Origin: Lutjanus erythropterus
Taxonomy: Eukaryota; Chordata; Actinopteri; Lutjaniformes; Lutjanidae
Length of the DNA stretch: 64,000 nucleotides
Assembly (NCBI GenBank): GCA_020091685.1
Contig: CM034599.1
Span: 33,333,920 to 33,397,919 of the forward strand
Reading direction: 5' to 3'
This document shows positions 1 to 12,050 of the stretch, piece after piece. The notes below the pieces were generated by a model. The model saw only the letters and a list, made by a program, of their open reading frames with translations. It searched no databases and was not told where the DNA came from. The position numbers and the translations under genes were made by a program. Position 1 is the first letter of the stretch; every line of letters begins with the position of its first letter.

Positions 1-2372
1 AGACTGTGGCTGGGGTGGGTATTAGTATTCTTGGAAGTTTTGCTTTTCAGATCAGAAAATTCATATATTAATAAAACAACTGATTTTGTCATTTAGGTGT
101 GAGGTTTAAAAAACAGCTTATAGCTGCATTTCTTCTCAAATATTCTTCCATACTATCAAACTTATGTCTAATGATTTATCTTGATACTATTCACATAGTT
201 TTTGTGGCTGTAACTTCCATGATAGCTCACGGTCTGTGCAGCACATTGTGCTTCCTCCTGGAGAGAAATGTGCTGTTTAAATAAAGTGGTGCTTTCTTGC
301 TTGGTTAAAAACATCACTCTACAAAATGTGCAGTTTCTCACCAGGAAAATCTGAATTTACTCCAGTTATTCTCTCTAAAGCTGGAGGTATTTTTCCACTA
401 ATGGTTATTGGAGAACCTCTTAAAAATTATACAAGGTTCCACTTTAGCAAAGTGAAGCAGAACACTTAAGGAAGAGTGTATAGATCTAACTATCTATCTA
501 ACTGTCCATGCTTGGGAACGGCTATTCTTTCAGTTTAGAGCAACTCATTTAAAAGGCCTTGCTAAAGAGTATCTTGAAAGCTGACCTGAGCAGACCTGCT
601 GATGGTTTGACTTTACAACCTTCCAGTCACAGTCTCACTTCTCTTCCCTCGGCGCTGTCTCCACAACTGGAGGCATTTCCACAGGTGGAGGAAGTGAAGA
701 TATCTCTATCCTGCAGCTAAATTCCTCCTGTTAGTCTGACTGACTGATCTGCTGCAAAGAGACCTTTGATGCTAAAGATGATGCACCAACTAGCTTCCTC
801 CGTTTGAACAGTCAGGAGAGGAGCAAACGTAACCACCTGCCAGTCAAACTTAATTTAGTGGAAGAGCCTACGTGGCCTGAAGCCGGGGGAGCTCCCAGCG
901 CTCAGCATACCTGTCCTGCACTGATTGAAATAAAGTGAACGTCTGAGGACTGAATGGCCCTGACAGAGCTGTGAAACAGCAGGGAGGTACAGTCACACAT
1001 ACACACACACCCCATGTTTGTGCAAGTGTGTGTGAGAGAGTTTGATGTGGGCCGTTAAGCGTCCACTGCAGTGAACGACACACCTTCCTGGTCTTAATAA
1101 GTCCCAGCGTGCTGCTAAACCAGCAGCTCCTCTGTTTTTCTTCCAGCAGTGTTCAGTCCACAGTGACAGACCTTCCCTTTACAGCACGCTGAGACTGACT
1201 AATAACACACAGCAGAAACAAATACACACAGATATACCCTTGTAAGTATAAAGTCTCATGCATAGAGGCTGATTAGTTATGGGATGGCAGTCACTGATGG
1301 AGAATATGGTTAGGCCCTAGGGGTTTTGGAGTGTTTTAAAATGTAAGATTTTAATGCAAATCTGTACACCGCAGACTCTATTATCACAGTGTGTACCATT
1401 AAATATGTATGATTATCCATTTTTGAGAGCTGGGACGAATCATGTCCTACCACAAAAAACTATAAAAGTTATTGATATCAACACTCATTTCATTTCTTTT
1501 TGTTTGTGAAAAAATACCCTTGTCTCAGACAAGAATTCACATCTTTACACATTTAGAAAATGGGTTAAAAGTCCTCAAAATCTAAAACTAACAAAACCTA
1601 ATGATAACATAAGTGTTAAAGTGTGCTATTATAATCATCTTTGTTTTAAAATCAATTTTTTTCATGAAAATATTGGCCTTTTAAAGTTGTGTCCCTGTTT
1701 TCTGTCAACTCTGTCAGATCTTTTACAAAATAATCCAGCATGAAAAAGTTTAGCTATACCCTAAGGTCCCCGTCTTACTTCCTGGTTTAAAAAAGGCGGG
1801 AATACTGCTCAAGCACTCGTAAGCTTTCTAATTTTTGACAGATTCATTACATGATTTTGCTATCAGATGTGTCACAACCGTATCATGTCAACTCTGTAGC
1901 CCTTTTAAATTAGAGCTAAATAAGAATTACGGTTTAAAAATGTGTATATTTTAGCATTAAGAGAACCTCTCAGCAAAATGGCTACTCACAACAACTATGC
2001 TGTAAAATGAGAAAAAAGTAACATAATGTCAGCTCCATAACACTTTTGTCCCAATTCCCAAGAATGAGTTATGATTTAAATAATTCAAAATTGGTAGCAT
2101 ACACAAAACTGTGTGTTTGTAATGTGTATTAGAGTAAAATGTCCCCTTTGCACACAGATAATCTTTCAAACAGCTCTGTTGTTATGTCGCCTCTATATTT
2201 CTGGTTAAATTAATAGGGTCCCATGGGTGCTGTAGTATATAATTTATGGTCAAACAAAAACCGATGAGACAAGGACTTATGGCCTGTGAACTGTTTGTGT
2301 TAGCTGCCCCATAAAAGGCATTACCTTGTCAGCCTCAGCAGTGTGAACAAGGCTGAGTGTGTGTATATGAGA
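1..2372. other. Non-coding stretch, mostly unique AT-rich DNA
   Basis: No exon, RNA gene or clear transposon seen. Open frames are short and lack family resemblance. A less AT-rich part at about 600-1200 could be regulatory, and a perfect POU octamer (ATGCAAAT) lies at 1354-1361, but a single octamer is expected by chance in AT-rich DNA. The rest (1240-2340) is AT-rich with short A/T runs. Confidence 0.5.
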
Positions 2373-2398
2373 GTGTGTGTGTGTGTGTGTGTGTGTGT
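2373..2398. repeat. (GT)n microsatellite
   Basis: Thirteen uninterrupted GT dinucleotides, preceded by a partly interrupted TG run from about 2355. Confidence 0.95.
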
Positions 2399-3085
2399 TG
2401 AACTCGGAAAATCAGCTGCAGTCCATATGGGCAGCCTTTTAGCTCACCTCTCGCCTCTGAGACTCTGACCTGCTGAGACTGGACTGAGAGAAACCTACGA
2501 GATGTGTGAGCTGTCTTCAGACAGAGAGAAACACTGTGCGTGTGAGAGAAATTAACAAACAGTCTGTCAAAAAGGACTAACTAATAATAACAACTGGTAT
2601 ATGCCAGTACTCTAATAGATACTATTATAGTATGATGAATACAAAACAATATATTCTGGAGTTGTAGGTTAATTAAAAATGTATTCATAAGACAAAAAAG
2701 ACTAACAGCTTTAAAGCTAAAACTATAAATTATCATGTTAGTGACGTTATGATTGCTTATATACAACATTATGTTCACATGCGTTGCACATCTTCATTCT
2801 TTTGTATCAACAGTTTGACAAAAGTTTTCAGCCGTTCTAACTATATGGATGTGCAGCCCAATATCATCCCAGTATCCATATTTGATGGATTTGCACCTCA
2901 TCATTTACAGCCCAATGCCAACGCTCAGTGCCAGTTCATTAAGTAGTGTACTTTTTAGGTAGCGTGGTGGAATGTAAGTGGGGAAAGACTGGTGGGTTGG
3001 GTGGGTGTGTGCAACTTGTGCATGTCCAACAGGAAACCTGCAATGATCTTTCCCTTTTCTTAATCTAGTGTTATTGTTGCCTATC
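2399..3085. other. Non-coding stretch, nothing recognised
   Basis: AT-rich sequence. The small open frames near 2581-2946 lie opposite one another and resemble no protein family I know. GGGT-rich wording at 2980-3010 is low complexity only. Confidence 0.5.
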
Positions 3086-3359
3086 TTAATGGTCCAGTGT
3101 GTAAGAATTACAGGGATTACATTGGTAGAATATGGTAGAAGTTCAATATAATATTTACAAATATGTTTTTATTAGTGTACAATCAACTGAAAATATGAAT
3201 GATTGTGTTTTCAGTGCCTTAGACTGAGCTGGTTATATCTACTGCAAAGTTTTGCAGCCACTGTAGGTTGTCCTACATTCTTGGAATGGGAGGGTAAGGC
3301 AAAGTGTGCAAACTACAAGCTAACTGCTGGATGCCACAAAATCCTGGATACTGGTCCTG
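3086..3359 (+). mobile_element. TTAA-flanked MITE, family 1, diverged copy
   Basis: Starts TTAA then TGGTCCAGTGTGTAAGAATT and ends with an inverted form of the same terminus (ACTGGTCC near 3350-3358). The inner wording (interval with 'attagtgtacaatcaactga' near 3172-3191, then 'ctgctggatgccac') matches the other copies at 6869, 10863, 18834 and 47055. It is about 50 bp shorter than the 6869 copy. TTAA at the end suggests a piggyBac-type mover (inference). No coding capacity. Confidence 0.8.
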
Positions 3360-3487
3360 TGAGAATACTTCTAACATAGTTTAAAGCGTTTTCTTATCTG
3401 ACAACTTTATCTGCAGGAATACATAACTAGTCTGTGCCTTCCAAATCAGTTACAAATCTTTGTTATCGATCTGTTTTATGATGTGAC

Positions 3488-3695
3488 AACAAGCTTTGGT
3501 TAGAGTTGGTTTGGTTAGGATTAGGCAGTTTGAGGAAGGCTTGGGTTAAAATAAGTATTTAGCTAAGATTAGGGAAATATTGTGGTTTGGATTAAAATGA
3601 GTAATTCGTTAAGGTTAGGAGATTATCATCATGGTTACATAACCACAACTTATTTGCCATAATCACAATCTTTCCCTAACCTTAAACATACTGTA
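3488..3695 (+). repeat. GGTTAGG-rich interspersed repeat, family B fragment
   Basis: Contains repeated GGTTAGG / GATTAGG wording with 'gggttaaaataagta' and 'ggattaaaatgagta' phrases, ending in an inverted CCTAACC near 3676. The same wording occurs at 13120-13260 and 18990-19110, so it is a dispersed family. The class is not known to me. The TTAGG-like words are not a telomeric array, because they are neither uniform nor tandem. Confidence 0.55.
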
Positions 3696-4440
3696 GCTGC
3701 CATGTGCAGATACCATTGAAAGTGAGGAATTTTAAAATGTTGGCACTGGATAACTAATAATCTTGGATGCCATCATTCAAGAATTTTGCAGAATTGACCC
3801 TTCATAAATCCCACCCTTAACACCTGAGAAAACTTGGTACCTCAGTCAAGTTTCTCATTTCAAAGGTGACATAGTATATGGTCAAATCTTAAGTTTGGTA
3901 ACATACTTATGCTTAACTTCAAGCCAACACAAATGAGAAGTCCTGATATTAGTGTGGGCAAAATCTGAACAGCTACTTGCATGCAAACTACACATCTATG
4001 ACAAGTGAGGAGACTTCATCCACTGATAAAAACCGTGATAAACAGCTCTGTAAAAGGTCAATAATTAACTTTCATGCACTTTTTAGATGATGATAAAGAC
4101 AGAATCCAAGCTATGGTCTGCAAATGCTCTTATGGAAACGTAATCTAAATGCCAGCAATATGCTGAGGGCTCACTTCCCACACTGGCCACCCACGCTAAA
4201 TATATATGCAGTCTGAGCTTTGGATAAAAACACTCACCAAATGGCAGTACATATGTTATGAACAAGACACCTTCTCCTGTGTCATTATCAACATGATTAA
4301 CATGCCTAACTATCTTTGTTATTCTCATAAATGCTTTAATGGAAATGGTATTCTCATCAAAACGAACCTCTGAAGGCCAATTTTCAGATTTACCACAAAA
4401 TCTGTAATCACAGCTAAAACTGAGGTAATTCAACGCCTCC
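3696..4440. other. Non-coding stretch, nothing recognised
   Basis: AT-rich DNA. A 119-codon minus-strand open frame (4083-4442) has no recognisable domain and no splice context, so it is not called as a gene. Confidence 0.5.
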
Positions 4441-5165
4441 AATGAAATATGGACGATGACTTACCACCATGTGAGACGGCGGCGTGTTTTAGCTTGTTTC
4501 CCAGGCTGTTTTTAGATGTGTTATGGTTGTGGGCATCCGTCATAATGCCAAGGTCATGGCTTCTAGATGGCTTTTCCACTATTAGACCTCATTATAGCTC
4601 ATTAGGCTTCAGCTGCTTGTCTCTTCACCCCTCGTAACACGCTCACGCACACATTTGTACACATATAACCCCTGCTCTGGATGGACAGATGGACGCTCGC
4701 ACACACACACACACACATACAATACACAAACACAAATACAGCTCAGACGCACCATGCCAAATGGCAAATAGCGGTGGCTGAGTGTTCTTAGAAACTGGTG
4801 TTTGGTAAACGGAGAAGGCTGGGAGTCAGGGAGTGGAGTGGGCGAGTGCAGCAGGTGGTTCAGTTTCAGGTCCCACTGGGTGCATTCCCAAACTCTCAAC
4901 CACGGGCCAAGGTAGCACGGCTGTCTGGAAAACAAGTTCATCAACAGCTCCTGACACACTGCTCCTGGGCTGCATGGGAGCAGGGGTGGGGTGAGCGATG
5001 GGGGCTGTCGCGGGCCAGAGACCCGTCACGACCCAGACGGTCTTTTTCTGCCCCGCCTCTCCGAGCAGTACAGTCCTCCATCAGAGCTGACCCCTCTCTG
5101 CATGGGGCTCCGGCTTCTGCTGTTAAAAACACTGCATGAACTTCATCTGCTTTCAACAGATGTTT
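4441..5165. promoter_or_regulatory. Candidate conserved non-coding block
   Basis: Composition shifts to GC-richer, information-dense sequence free of repeats apart from a (CA)n run at 4700-4717. It carries a perfect NR5A/ERR-type site (CCAAGGTCA, 4548-4556) and several ATTA cores at 4585-4605. Overlapping open frames on both strands at 4600-5180 mirror one another and look like base-composition artefacts. Conservation is not tested. Confidence 0.3.
4700..4717. repeat. (CA)n microsatellite
   Basis: Nine CA units followed by CA-rich imperfect sequence to about 4735. Confidence 0.9.
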
Positions 5166-6868
5166 AATAGAGATCAAGTGAAGGAGGATTCTGGGAAGCT
5201 AATACTGCCTCTGTTGAATTATGGCTAATGAATCAAATGAGAACCAAAGAAACAGCTGATAAAAGAATTAGAATTAAATTAGAATCACTTTGGAAAAAGT
5301 TTCTTGGGCAAATGAGCAGTGCAAAATTACAGGATAACTTATTACTTATCACAACTTGTGTCTTATTTTTGTACTTTGAGAGTTTGAGAACATAGGTGAG
5401 AGTAACCCATCCATGTACTTTGCCCCTGTGTCATGCCCCACCCCTTTTTGGGTGAAAACAACCACTCTGATTTGACTGGCGGTCAATACCAATTCAGAGG
5501 TCTGGCCAGTCAGGGGAACAATCATGCTATGTCTCCGCCAATCAGCAGTCGGTGTCATTATATGGAAAAAAATAAAGAAATAGTGGTTGGTGAGTGTCAG
5601 CCTCCATCAAAGTGGAAGAACGACTCCATCGGGTAGTTGGAGGTGGGACATCCAAGTACCTTGTCGAATCTCCCGGTGATGTATTTCTGCTGCTGCTGTG
5701 GCATTATGATAAACTCATTACATTGCCGATATTAGCATGCATGAAAATGACACTAGTCTTCTCTACTTGGTGCTGACACCAACAGCACTTATTTTCACCC
5801 AAAATGTGCTGTGGTCAAGGGAAGTGGATGCTTTCAACCATGACAACGTGTCTAAAAAATGAGACCAACAGGGCAAAAAAAAAAAAAAACACAAGCAGGT
5901 GGACGATCATACAGGTTGGAAAAGCCCATTCTCATTCACAAGTCTTGATGTTTTGTCACACCCTTCTGCGACTCCCTTTAGCAGCCTTACAGAAATATCT
6001 TCTATTTGTTATGATTAGCTAACATTAGCCACCAAAAGCTATTGTTCAGTAGCAGACCAAGGTACTAGTTAGAAACAAAACCCCTCAGTATGTGAAACCA
6101 AACATTGGTTTATTTTACTTCGTATGATAGTAAGATTTTTTTCGTTTCCAAAAGTTACATAGCAGCTCTTTAATGCATGAAAGAGTTGGGGAATGTGTAT
6201 TTAACAGGATTTAATCTCCAATGGGAGCCATAATATTTTGTTTTGCGTGGTTTGCAGCTTCTTCAGGCAGAATGAGACAGATTTATGGCAGGTTTTATTG
6301 AGCACTTGTAGAGTAATACAAGAGAAGAAACAATTTTACTAAATCACCAATATACAGTTTGTAATATCAGATCCCCCCCCCAATCTTAATTAAAATTATT
6401 TCAGCCTGTACCAGAACAGGCCAGATTTAGGCTAGAATATTTGCTTTAATGTGAGGTTATGTTATAATAATAGTACATACAGGAATGTTTCACCTCTCAT
6501 TCTGGGCTGACACCAGTGCTGACCTACATACATTTACTTCCTGATAGCTATGCAACAACCCTCCCCTGTTTGCCATAAAGGTAGCCTACAGCTTCTTGGA
6601 AAGGTTGGTTGGTTTGACAGGTTCACGGGTCAGTGGTGTGGATGTCCTCCCCTGCTGGCAGCCATGTGCCGAGGTGTATCAGCCAGGAACAGGATGCTGA
6701 GAAGATGGGGAGGACACAGCAGGGGAGGGACTTTTAATGGAAGAAAAGCTGTTACAGTCAGTTAAACTGCAAGATGATAACAGCGGGAGAAAAAACAACA
6801 GCAGCAACAGTGGCCGTCTTCAAGAAAAAGGAAACCAAGTGTCATTTAGCTCAGCATTTAAGGAACAT
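5166..6868. other. Non-coding stretch with possible degraded repeats
   Basis: Contains a 15 bp poly-A at 5875-5889 and a C run near 6373-6381. The segment 5900-6172 ends in wording like a MITE terminus (ACATAGCAGCTCTTTAA) and may be a degraded MITE, but the matching left end was not found. No coding evidence. Confidence 0.4.
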
Positions 6869-7192
6869 TTAATGGTCCAGCGTGTAAGATTTATAGGGTT
6901 TTATTTGCAGAATATGGCAGAAATGGAAAATTCACAAGAATATTTTCATTAGTGCATAATCACTTGAAAATAAGAATTACTGTGGTTTACCTCAGAGCCA
7001 TTTATATCTACAAAGGTTGCCAGGTTCCACTTCTACAGCTGTGCAGAACAGACAAACCAAACACTGGTCTACGGCCTACCTATGGCCACCATAGGTTCTC
7101 TTACACCTTGGAAATTGGAGGGTGTAGCGCGGTGCTTGCCATCTGCAAACTCACCACTAGCTGCCACTAAATTCTACACACTAGTCCTTTAA
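6869..7192 (+). mobile_element. TTAA-flanked MITE, family 1, complete copy
   Basis: TTAA at both ends (6869-6872 and 7189-7192). The left terminus reads TGGTCCAGCGTGTAAGATTT and the right terminus is its approximate inverse (AATTCTACACACTAGTCC). Internal landmarks are shared with the other copies: 'ggcagaaatgg', 'cattagtgcataatcac', 'acaaaccaaacactgg' and a terminal 'ctagctgccactaaatt'. About 324 bp. Non-autonomous; piggyBac-like mobilisation is an inference from the TTAA ends. Confidence 0.85.
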
Positions 7193-8725
7193 ATACTGAG
7201 GAAAACATTCAGATAAAATATGATCATTTCATGTGTAAATGAAGAGGTCAGTGAACACTTGTTTCTAATTTTTCCACCCTAATAAAAATTTTTTTTTATT
7301 TATTTCATTTAATTTTTTTTTCATTCCTTATAATTTATATTAGCATTAGCATAAACCTAGTCCACTTAAAGTGAAAACTTGGTTTAACTTAAACTGAAGA
7401 CATGCCAAAAAAAAAGCCAGTTGAATAAATTCAATGTAACAGAGTGAATTGCATAATCAAACCCACACACACTCTAAAAATGTCCTGGATGTGTTTCCAC
7501 GGGTCGGACATTGCACGTGTTCAGAGCCTGACTCTATGAACGTGTCATGAACATTGAGAGTCGCAGTTTTAACTGGAGAAGGTGACAGAGAGGTGGGCAT
7601 ATGAATCACACTAAGTTTTGATCTCCCTATACCAGCAGGTCAAAATTTTATTTATCCAGTGAAATATCCATGGTTGACATCTAGGAAATGGATTGGCTCA
7701 TATTTTGGTATAGGTATAGGTGGATGGTTTTCATGACATCTTTGCATTTCCTGCATTATATTACCAACTCACTAGTTTGCTAAATTTCTAGCCTAGGGGG
7801 CTTCTAGAGGCAGGAGACAGTTTGCAATATTTTTTTCCCAGGATGGCGAAGGCATGACCTGTCCTGATTGTCTTACTTTGATACTCTTACCTAACCCCAC
7901 CCAATCATCATTGCTAAACCTGGCCATCCCAAGCAACCCAAACCAACAAAGGCAACAAGCACTTATCTAATCAGAGCCAGAGTAGAGCTAGTCAATGGCT
8001 GTTTGGAAAAACATTGCCAACAGTAGGATCAGTTGGGTCAATAAAAGGGGATCGTGACTCTGGAGTGAAAGTAATAAAAAGGAAAGGCAAGATGTAGCAG
8101 ACACCTATTTAAATCCCACAGTGAACATATGGGAGACAAATTGCCAACATCATGAACATATTGACAGGCTGCCTTCACCGTCTGCTTCTCAAACACCTGT
8201 GGTAGTTTTACAGATGACAGTTACTTTATCCTATAGAGCTACATCCTGCCTCAAAGTGACATATGATGGGAGAGAATATGCAGTCAGTTTGCTGTGGTTC
8301 AGGAAGCCAGAACATGACTCAATATCAAAAGCTGGTGTTGAAAAAAAAGATTAAATCAATTCCACTCATGCTAACTCACCTCAGCTGATTCTGCATACAA
8401 TGAGGTAATTTGTCAGTGTATTAGTCCGTGGTTCGTGTGTTTTTTTTCTGCAGGTAAAACTTTTGTTTCCTATTTCCTGAAGGAATGTGTTTTATGCCAA
8501 AGAACATGTGCTTGGAAACCAAACCTGTAGGTTCAGGTTCAGCAACAGTAATCTCATCCTCTCCTCTTTTGTGATCGGTGCTGGGTGGCAAGTGGCAAGA
8601 GGTTTGTTGTATAAGAAAGCTGGGGGATATTACTTTCTGTGTGTGCGCGCTTGCATAGTTGTATAGATTGATATCACCTACGTACAACCCCAGCATTGTA
8701 CATCTCTGTTCCATCTCCCCACCCG
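7193..8725. other. Non-coding stretch with a trace of dispersed repeat
   Basis: At 7630-7670 a short piece ('agcaggtcaaaatttta') resembles the reverse complement of dispersed family A, better seen at 15900-16210. A/T-run DNA occupies 7280-7320. Otherwise nothing recognised; open frames at 8121-8729 have no family features. Confidence 0.4.
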
Positions 8726-8935
8726 TCACTGTGGAGTATCAGATATGGGCCTGGACTATTTATGAGGTTACAATAGTGCTGTCATGGTGGCTGAGATTAA
8801 TGAGGCCTTTTTCTGTGGCTGGGAGGCTCTGATGGCTCGCTTCTACGGCTGCACATGTTGTCTCAGCCTGCTGACCCCAGGCTACACAAAGCCGTCCTAC
8901 ACACTGCCTGACCTTAAGAGTTTAAATCCTGTACT
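8726..8935. promoter_or_regulatory. Candidate conserved non-coding block
   Basis: About 200 bp of balanced-composition, repeat-free sequence bounded by AT-rich DNA. It includes an OTX/bicoid-like GATTAATGAG near 8794-8803. Judged only on composition and motif density. Confidence 0.25.
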
Positions 8936-9189
8936 TTAGCACAAGTTGGCAATTTGATGTGAAAAGATAATAGTATAACATGCATTTAGATTATTTAGAT
9001 TTTTAGTTTTGTGGATATTTGTGGCTCAGTATTGTAATTACGCTTGGGACTAATCAAGCAATTGCTTGTGTGTATGAGCATGTATGTGTGTTCGTGGTTA
9101 ACAGACTTGCAGTTGTCCGCAGCTCATTTCAAACCCTACTAGATCGATCAGCTTAGTTTTTTTCTCTGCACATTCATGACTATATGCTG

Positions 9190-9392
9190 ATGGACCTCTG
9201 TGATTCACAGTTTTTGAAAAACCTTGAAAAACACTTTTTTCATGCCTCAACACCAGCGACAGCCATGGCCAGAGGCATCATGTTTATGAGTCATCCCATT
9301 TTTGTGAGCACGATATCTCAGGAGGGCTCTGAGAGAATTCAACCACCAGTCAGGATAGAACTGATTAGATTTTGGTTCTCAGAGGTCAAGGT
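9190..9392 (+). repeat. AGGTCA-rich interspersed repeat, left part
   Basis: Wording such as 'cgatatctcaggagggctct' and 'actgattagattttgg' followed by 'gaggtcaagg' is typical of a fish repeat that recurs a second time at 9590-9800. The two parts are repeat units of one element, separated by a SINE at 9393-9571. Confidence 0.65.
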
Positions 9393-9571
9393 TGGGGCGC
9401 CCCAGTGGCTTTGTTGGTGGGGTGTGAGCCCCACGCGCAGGGGACGGCTCCTCAGCAGTGGCCATGTATTAGATTCTGGCCTGCGTCCCTTTGCTGTATG
9501 CCTTCTCCCTGGTCTTTCCCAAGTTTAGCCCAAGGGCTAAAAAAAAACCCCAAAATATCTTTTTTAAAAAA
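9393..9571 (+). mobile_element. tRNA-derived SINE
   Basis: Head resembles a tRNA A-box region (CAGTGGCTTTGTTGGTGGGG) and is followed by a strongly decayed B box (TTAGATTCTGG) and the phrase 'ctgcgtccctttgctgtatg', shared in reverse with the SINE at 39430-39625. It ends in an A-rich tail (9540-9571). It sits inside an AGGTCA-rich repeat: 'aggtcaa' wording occurs immediately before and after it, consistent with a target duplication. Confidence 0.75.
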
Positions 9572-9805
9572 GGTCAATAGTCAAGGTCACTGTGAGCACG
9601 TCAGTCCTGTTCTCATGAAGGCGATATCTCAGGAATGTTTGAAGGGACTTTCTTCAAACTTTCTACAAGCCTCCACCCAAGGATGAACTGATAAGATTTT
9701 CGTGGTCAAAGGTAAGAGGTCACAATGACCTCATTAAACATGTTCTTATTTTATATCAAAAGGTCAAAGGTCAACTTCACTATGACATCATAGTGTTCAG
9801 ATCGC
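9572..9805 (+). repeat. AGGTCA-rich interspersed repeat, right part
   Basis: Continues the repeat interrupted by the SINE. It repeats 'gcgatatctcaggaatgttt', 'ctttcttcaaactttc' and 'ggatgaactgataagatttt', then runs of AGGTCA half-sites including a perfect direct repeat with 1 bp spacing at 9761-9773. Confidence 0.65.
9761..9773 (+). promoter_or_regulatory. Perfect DR1 nuclear-receptor site inside a repeat
   Basis: AGGTCA-A-AGGTCA is the textbook DR1 bound by PPAR/RXR, HNF4 or COUP-TF dimers. It lies in a repeat whose consensus carries such half-sites, so it was probably brought in by the repeat rather than selected here. Confidence 0.5.
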
Positions 9806-10862
9806 CATCAGCCCTTGTGCTCCTTTGTAAAAAATAGTCTCTAGGTGAAGCCAGAAAGTTTCTCACTGGAAATTATTCAGTGGAATCAACCATGTATACT
9901 TAAAATTTCCATTTTGCCAAAAAGCATACTTAATGCCTTTGATTAAATTCCCTCCTTACATGTCAATATAGTAGTAAGTTCCATATTAAAGTGGGGCCAT
10001 TGCAGTAGGTGTTTCACCATCTGTTGTTGATCTGCACTCTACTGAGTGACCTCTTCTCATTACTGTGTGTTTCAGTATTTACATCATGCTCAATATTTTG
10101 ATATCTTTCTCTTTGTGTTTTGATAACTTAAATTCCTGTTGATAGCAGATGCTAAGCTAAGAGAAAACAAAGATCAATGGTGTAAACTACAGTACTACAG
10201 TACTACAGTAAACTATTTGTGGTTGTCATTTCATGTGGGTTTTTGAAATGTGTTCATGGAATGTATTGATTTGTTCTCTACAGTGTCTGCTTCACTGTCC
10301 TGAGTGCAGCTAACATTAGGAAGTGACCAGTTACATGATAGCAGTACAGTACCCTACCATAAATCATAGGTGCTTATGCCCAGGGGACCACGACACAATG
10401 CCAGACATGCCGTGAACTCTCTCCCTCTCTGTGAACTTGCCCCCAGGTGGCCATATCAGATGTTGCTGGTCCCATGGGACACACAATGGTCCATATTAGC
10501 CGTGACTGTCAGCACGTCAGCTCATCAGATGAAGGATGGCGACTTTAGAAAAGAATGGATCACCTGCATGTTCACACAATAGCTTGGCCTTGTACTTCAC
10601 ACTCTTGGGAGGGAACTCTTATATACACTCACAGTGGTATTAATGTAATCCTGTGATGGCTGCCAATCACTTTGCTCGCCAGGCCAGCTGACAATAGCTT
10701 TCTAGAGGAGGCCAACTTGCACCAACAGTTATTTCTCCTTGGAAGTCGATCAAGTTAGACTATTTTGTGTACAGTATATTATTGGGTAGATCCCTTAACA
10801 CAACAATAATATCCGAAACAAAGGCAGTACCTATTCAGAATGATTCTAACCTTAGGTGGGTT
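9806..10862. other. Non-coding stretch; possible regulatory block 10370-10720
   Basis: An 8 bp unit (ACTACAGT) is repeated three times around 10187-10211. From 10370 to 10720 the sequence is more balanced and information-rich, CNE-like. The rest is AT-rich with nothing recognised. Confidence 0.4.
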
Positions 10863-10985
10863 AGCTTACAGTATGCAATATTTACAGGATCTTATTGCCA
10901 GAATATAGCAGAAATGGAATGTAATATTCATAAGTATGTTTTTATTTGTGTACAATCACCTAAAATAAGAATTGCATATAAGAAT
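10863..10985 (+). mobile_element. TTAA MITE, family 1, truncated copy
   Basis: Matches the left third of the 6869-7192 copy ('gaatatagcagaaatggaat', 'attcataagtatgttttta', 'gtgtacaatcacct') and stops at about 10985. The right end is missing. Confidence 0.7.
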
Positions 10986-12050
10986 GTGGCAAAAAGTTGA
11001 AGAAGAGTCAACTTCACGAGAAACCCGAGGTCACGCTGTGGTAGCCAATGTAAGCTAGCGATCAGACTGTTCCACAGTCAGCCTGAAATATCTCTGAAAC
11101 CTGGTGCTATCCAGGCAGAGTTCACGGACCAAATGATGACGATGTCCCAGTTGTGTCCTTGCTTGCTTTATTTCGTGTCCCCAGTCCAGGCTGGTGTTCA
11201 GTTTATGATGCAAAGCAAGGACACCAAAAAACTTCCTTTGGTTTGTGTCCATCGTTGGGAGGGCAGGGGTGGTTTGGTAAACTAGGGGAATAAAGACAGC
11301 AAGGGGAGATAGTGAGAAAGCTGATAAATCTGAAAAATAAAACTTTATTTTCTGATTGTTTCACAGCAGCGAGATTCTAAGCAGAAATAAACACACCCAC
11401 ACTGCCACACAACCCTGCACTAATCGCCTCACTGCCTGATTTGGTCTGAATACAGCCCTATATTAGTTTACCCAAGTACATGACTGAAGATTTAGCACCT
11501 GCTGTTGAAAGCCAACTATATATCTGTCATGTGTGTTTTGCTGTTGCGTGTCTTCCTGGTGAGGCATATTTCAGAACTCAGAGAGTCAAGTGAAAGTGCT
11601 TGCTAGATTTAGTGCTCAATCACTTGAAATTTTAATGTTGGAGGCAGACGGTTCAATAGTGGAGGCTTTGATAAACACCTCATCTCTATGCTAAATAATG
11701 TTTGCTGTTCCTAATATTTGACTGGGGTTATTTGTAGGGACAAGGCTCTGAATAGGTTGTTGAGTGTGTAGCATCAGCGAGTGGCATGTTTGGTGACAAG
11801 AAGAGATAGTACGCCAACATCTCCCCGTCACGCTAGGTGTCAGTGATTTTTCTTATCTTGTGAAAGTCCCTGTTGAGAGACTCTTGTACACCTGCAACAG
11901 AGTACAATTTAACACTTTAAAACTTTTTCACCACTTGTACTAATGCTCTCAGTAAAGTGAAACCTCATACCTCTCTGTTCTGTTACAGCTAAAGTTGGCT
12001 GCAGATGCATTTTCCAGATCTATAATAGAAGTGATATGCCCTCTCACTGG
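10986..12050. other. Non-coding stretch, nothing recognised
   Basis: Mixed composition, no repeat family recognised, no supported exon. Confidence 0.45.

Noticed and set aside
3490-3640. Interstitial telomere array (TTAGGG-like words)
   Set aside because: Words are GGTTAGG/GATTAGG variants at irregular spacing and belong to a dispersed repeat.
4609-5177. Several overlapping frames on both strands
   Set aside because: They shadow one another across a CA repeat and a GC-rich block and contain no domain.
9393-9470. tRNA gene on the plus strand
   Set aside because: The B box is strongly mutated and the sequence continues into a SINE body and tail.
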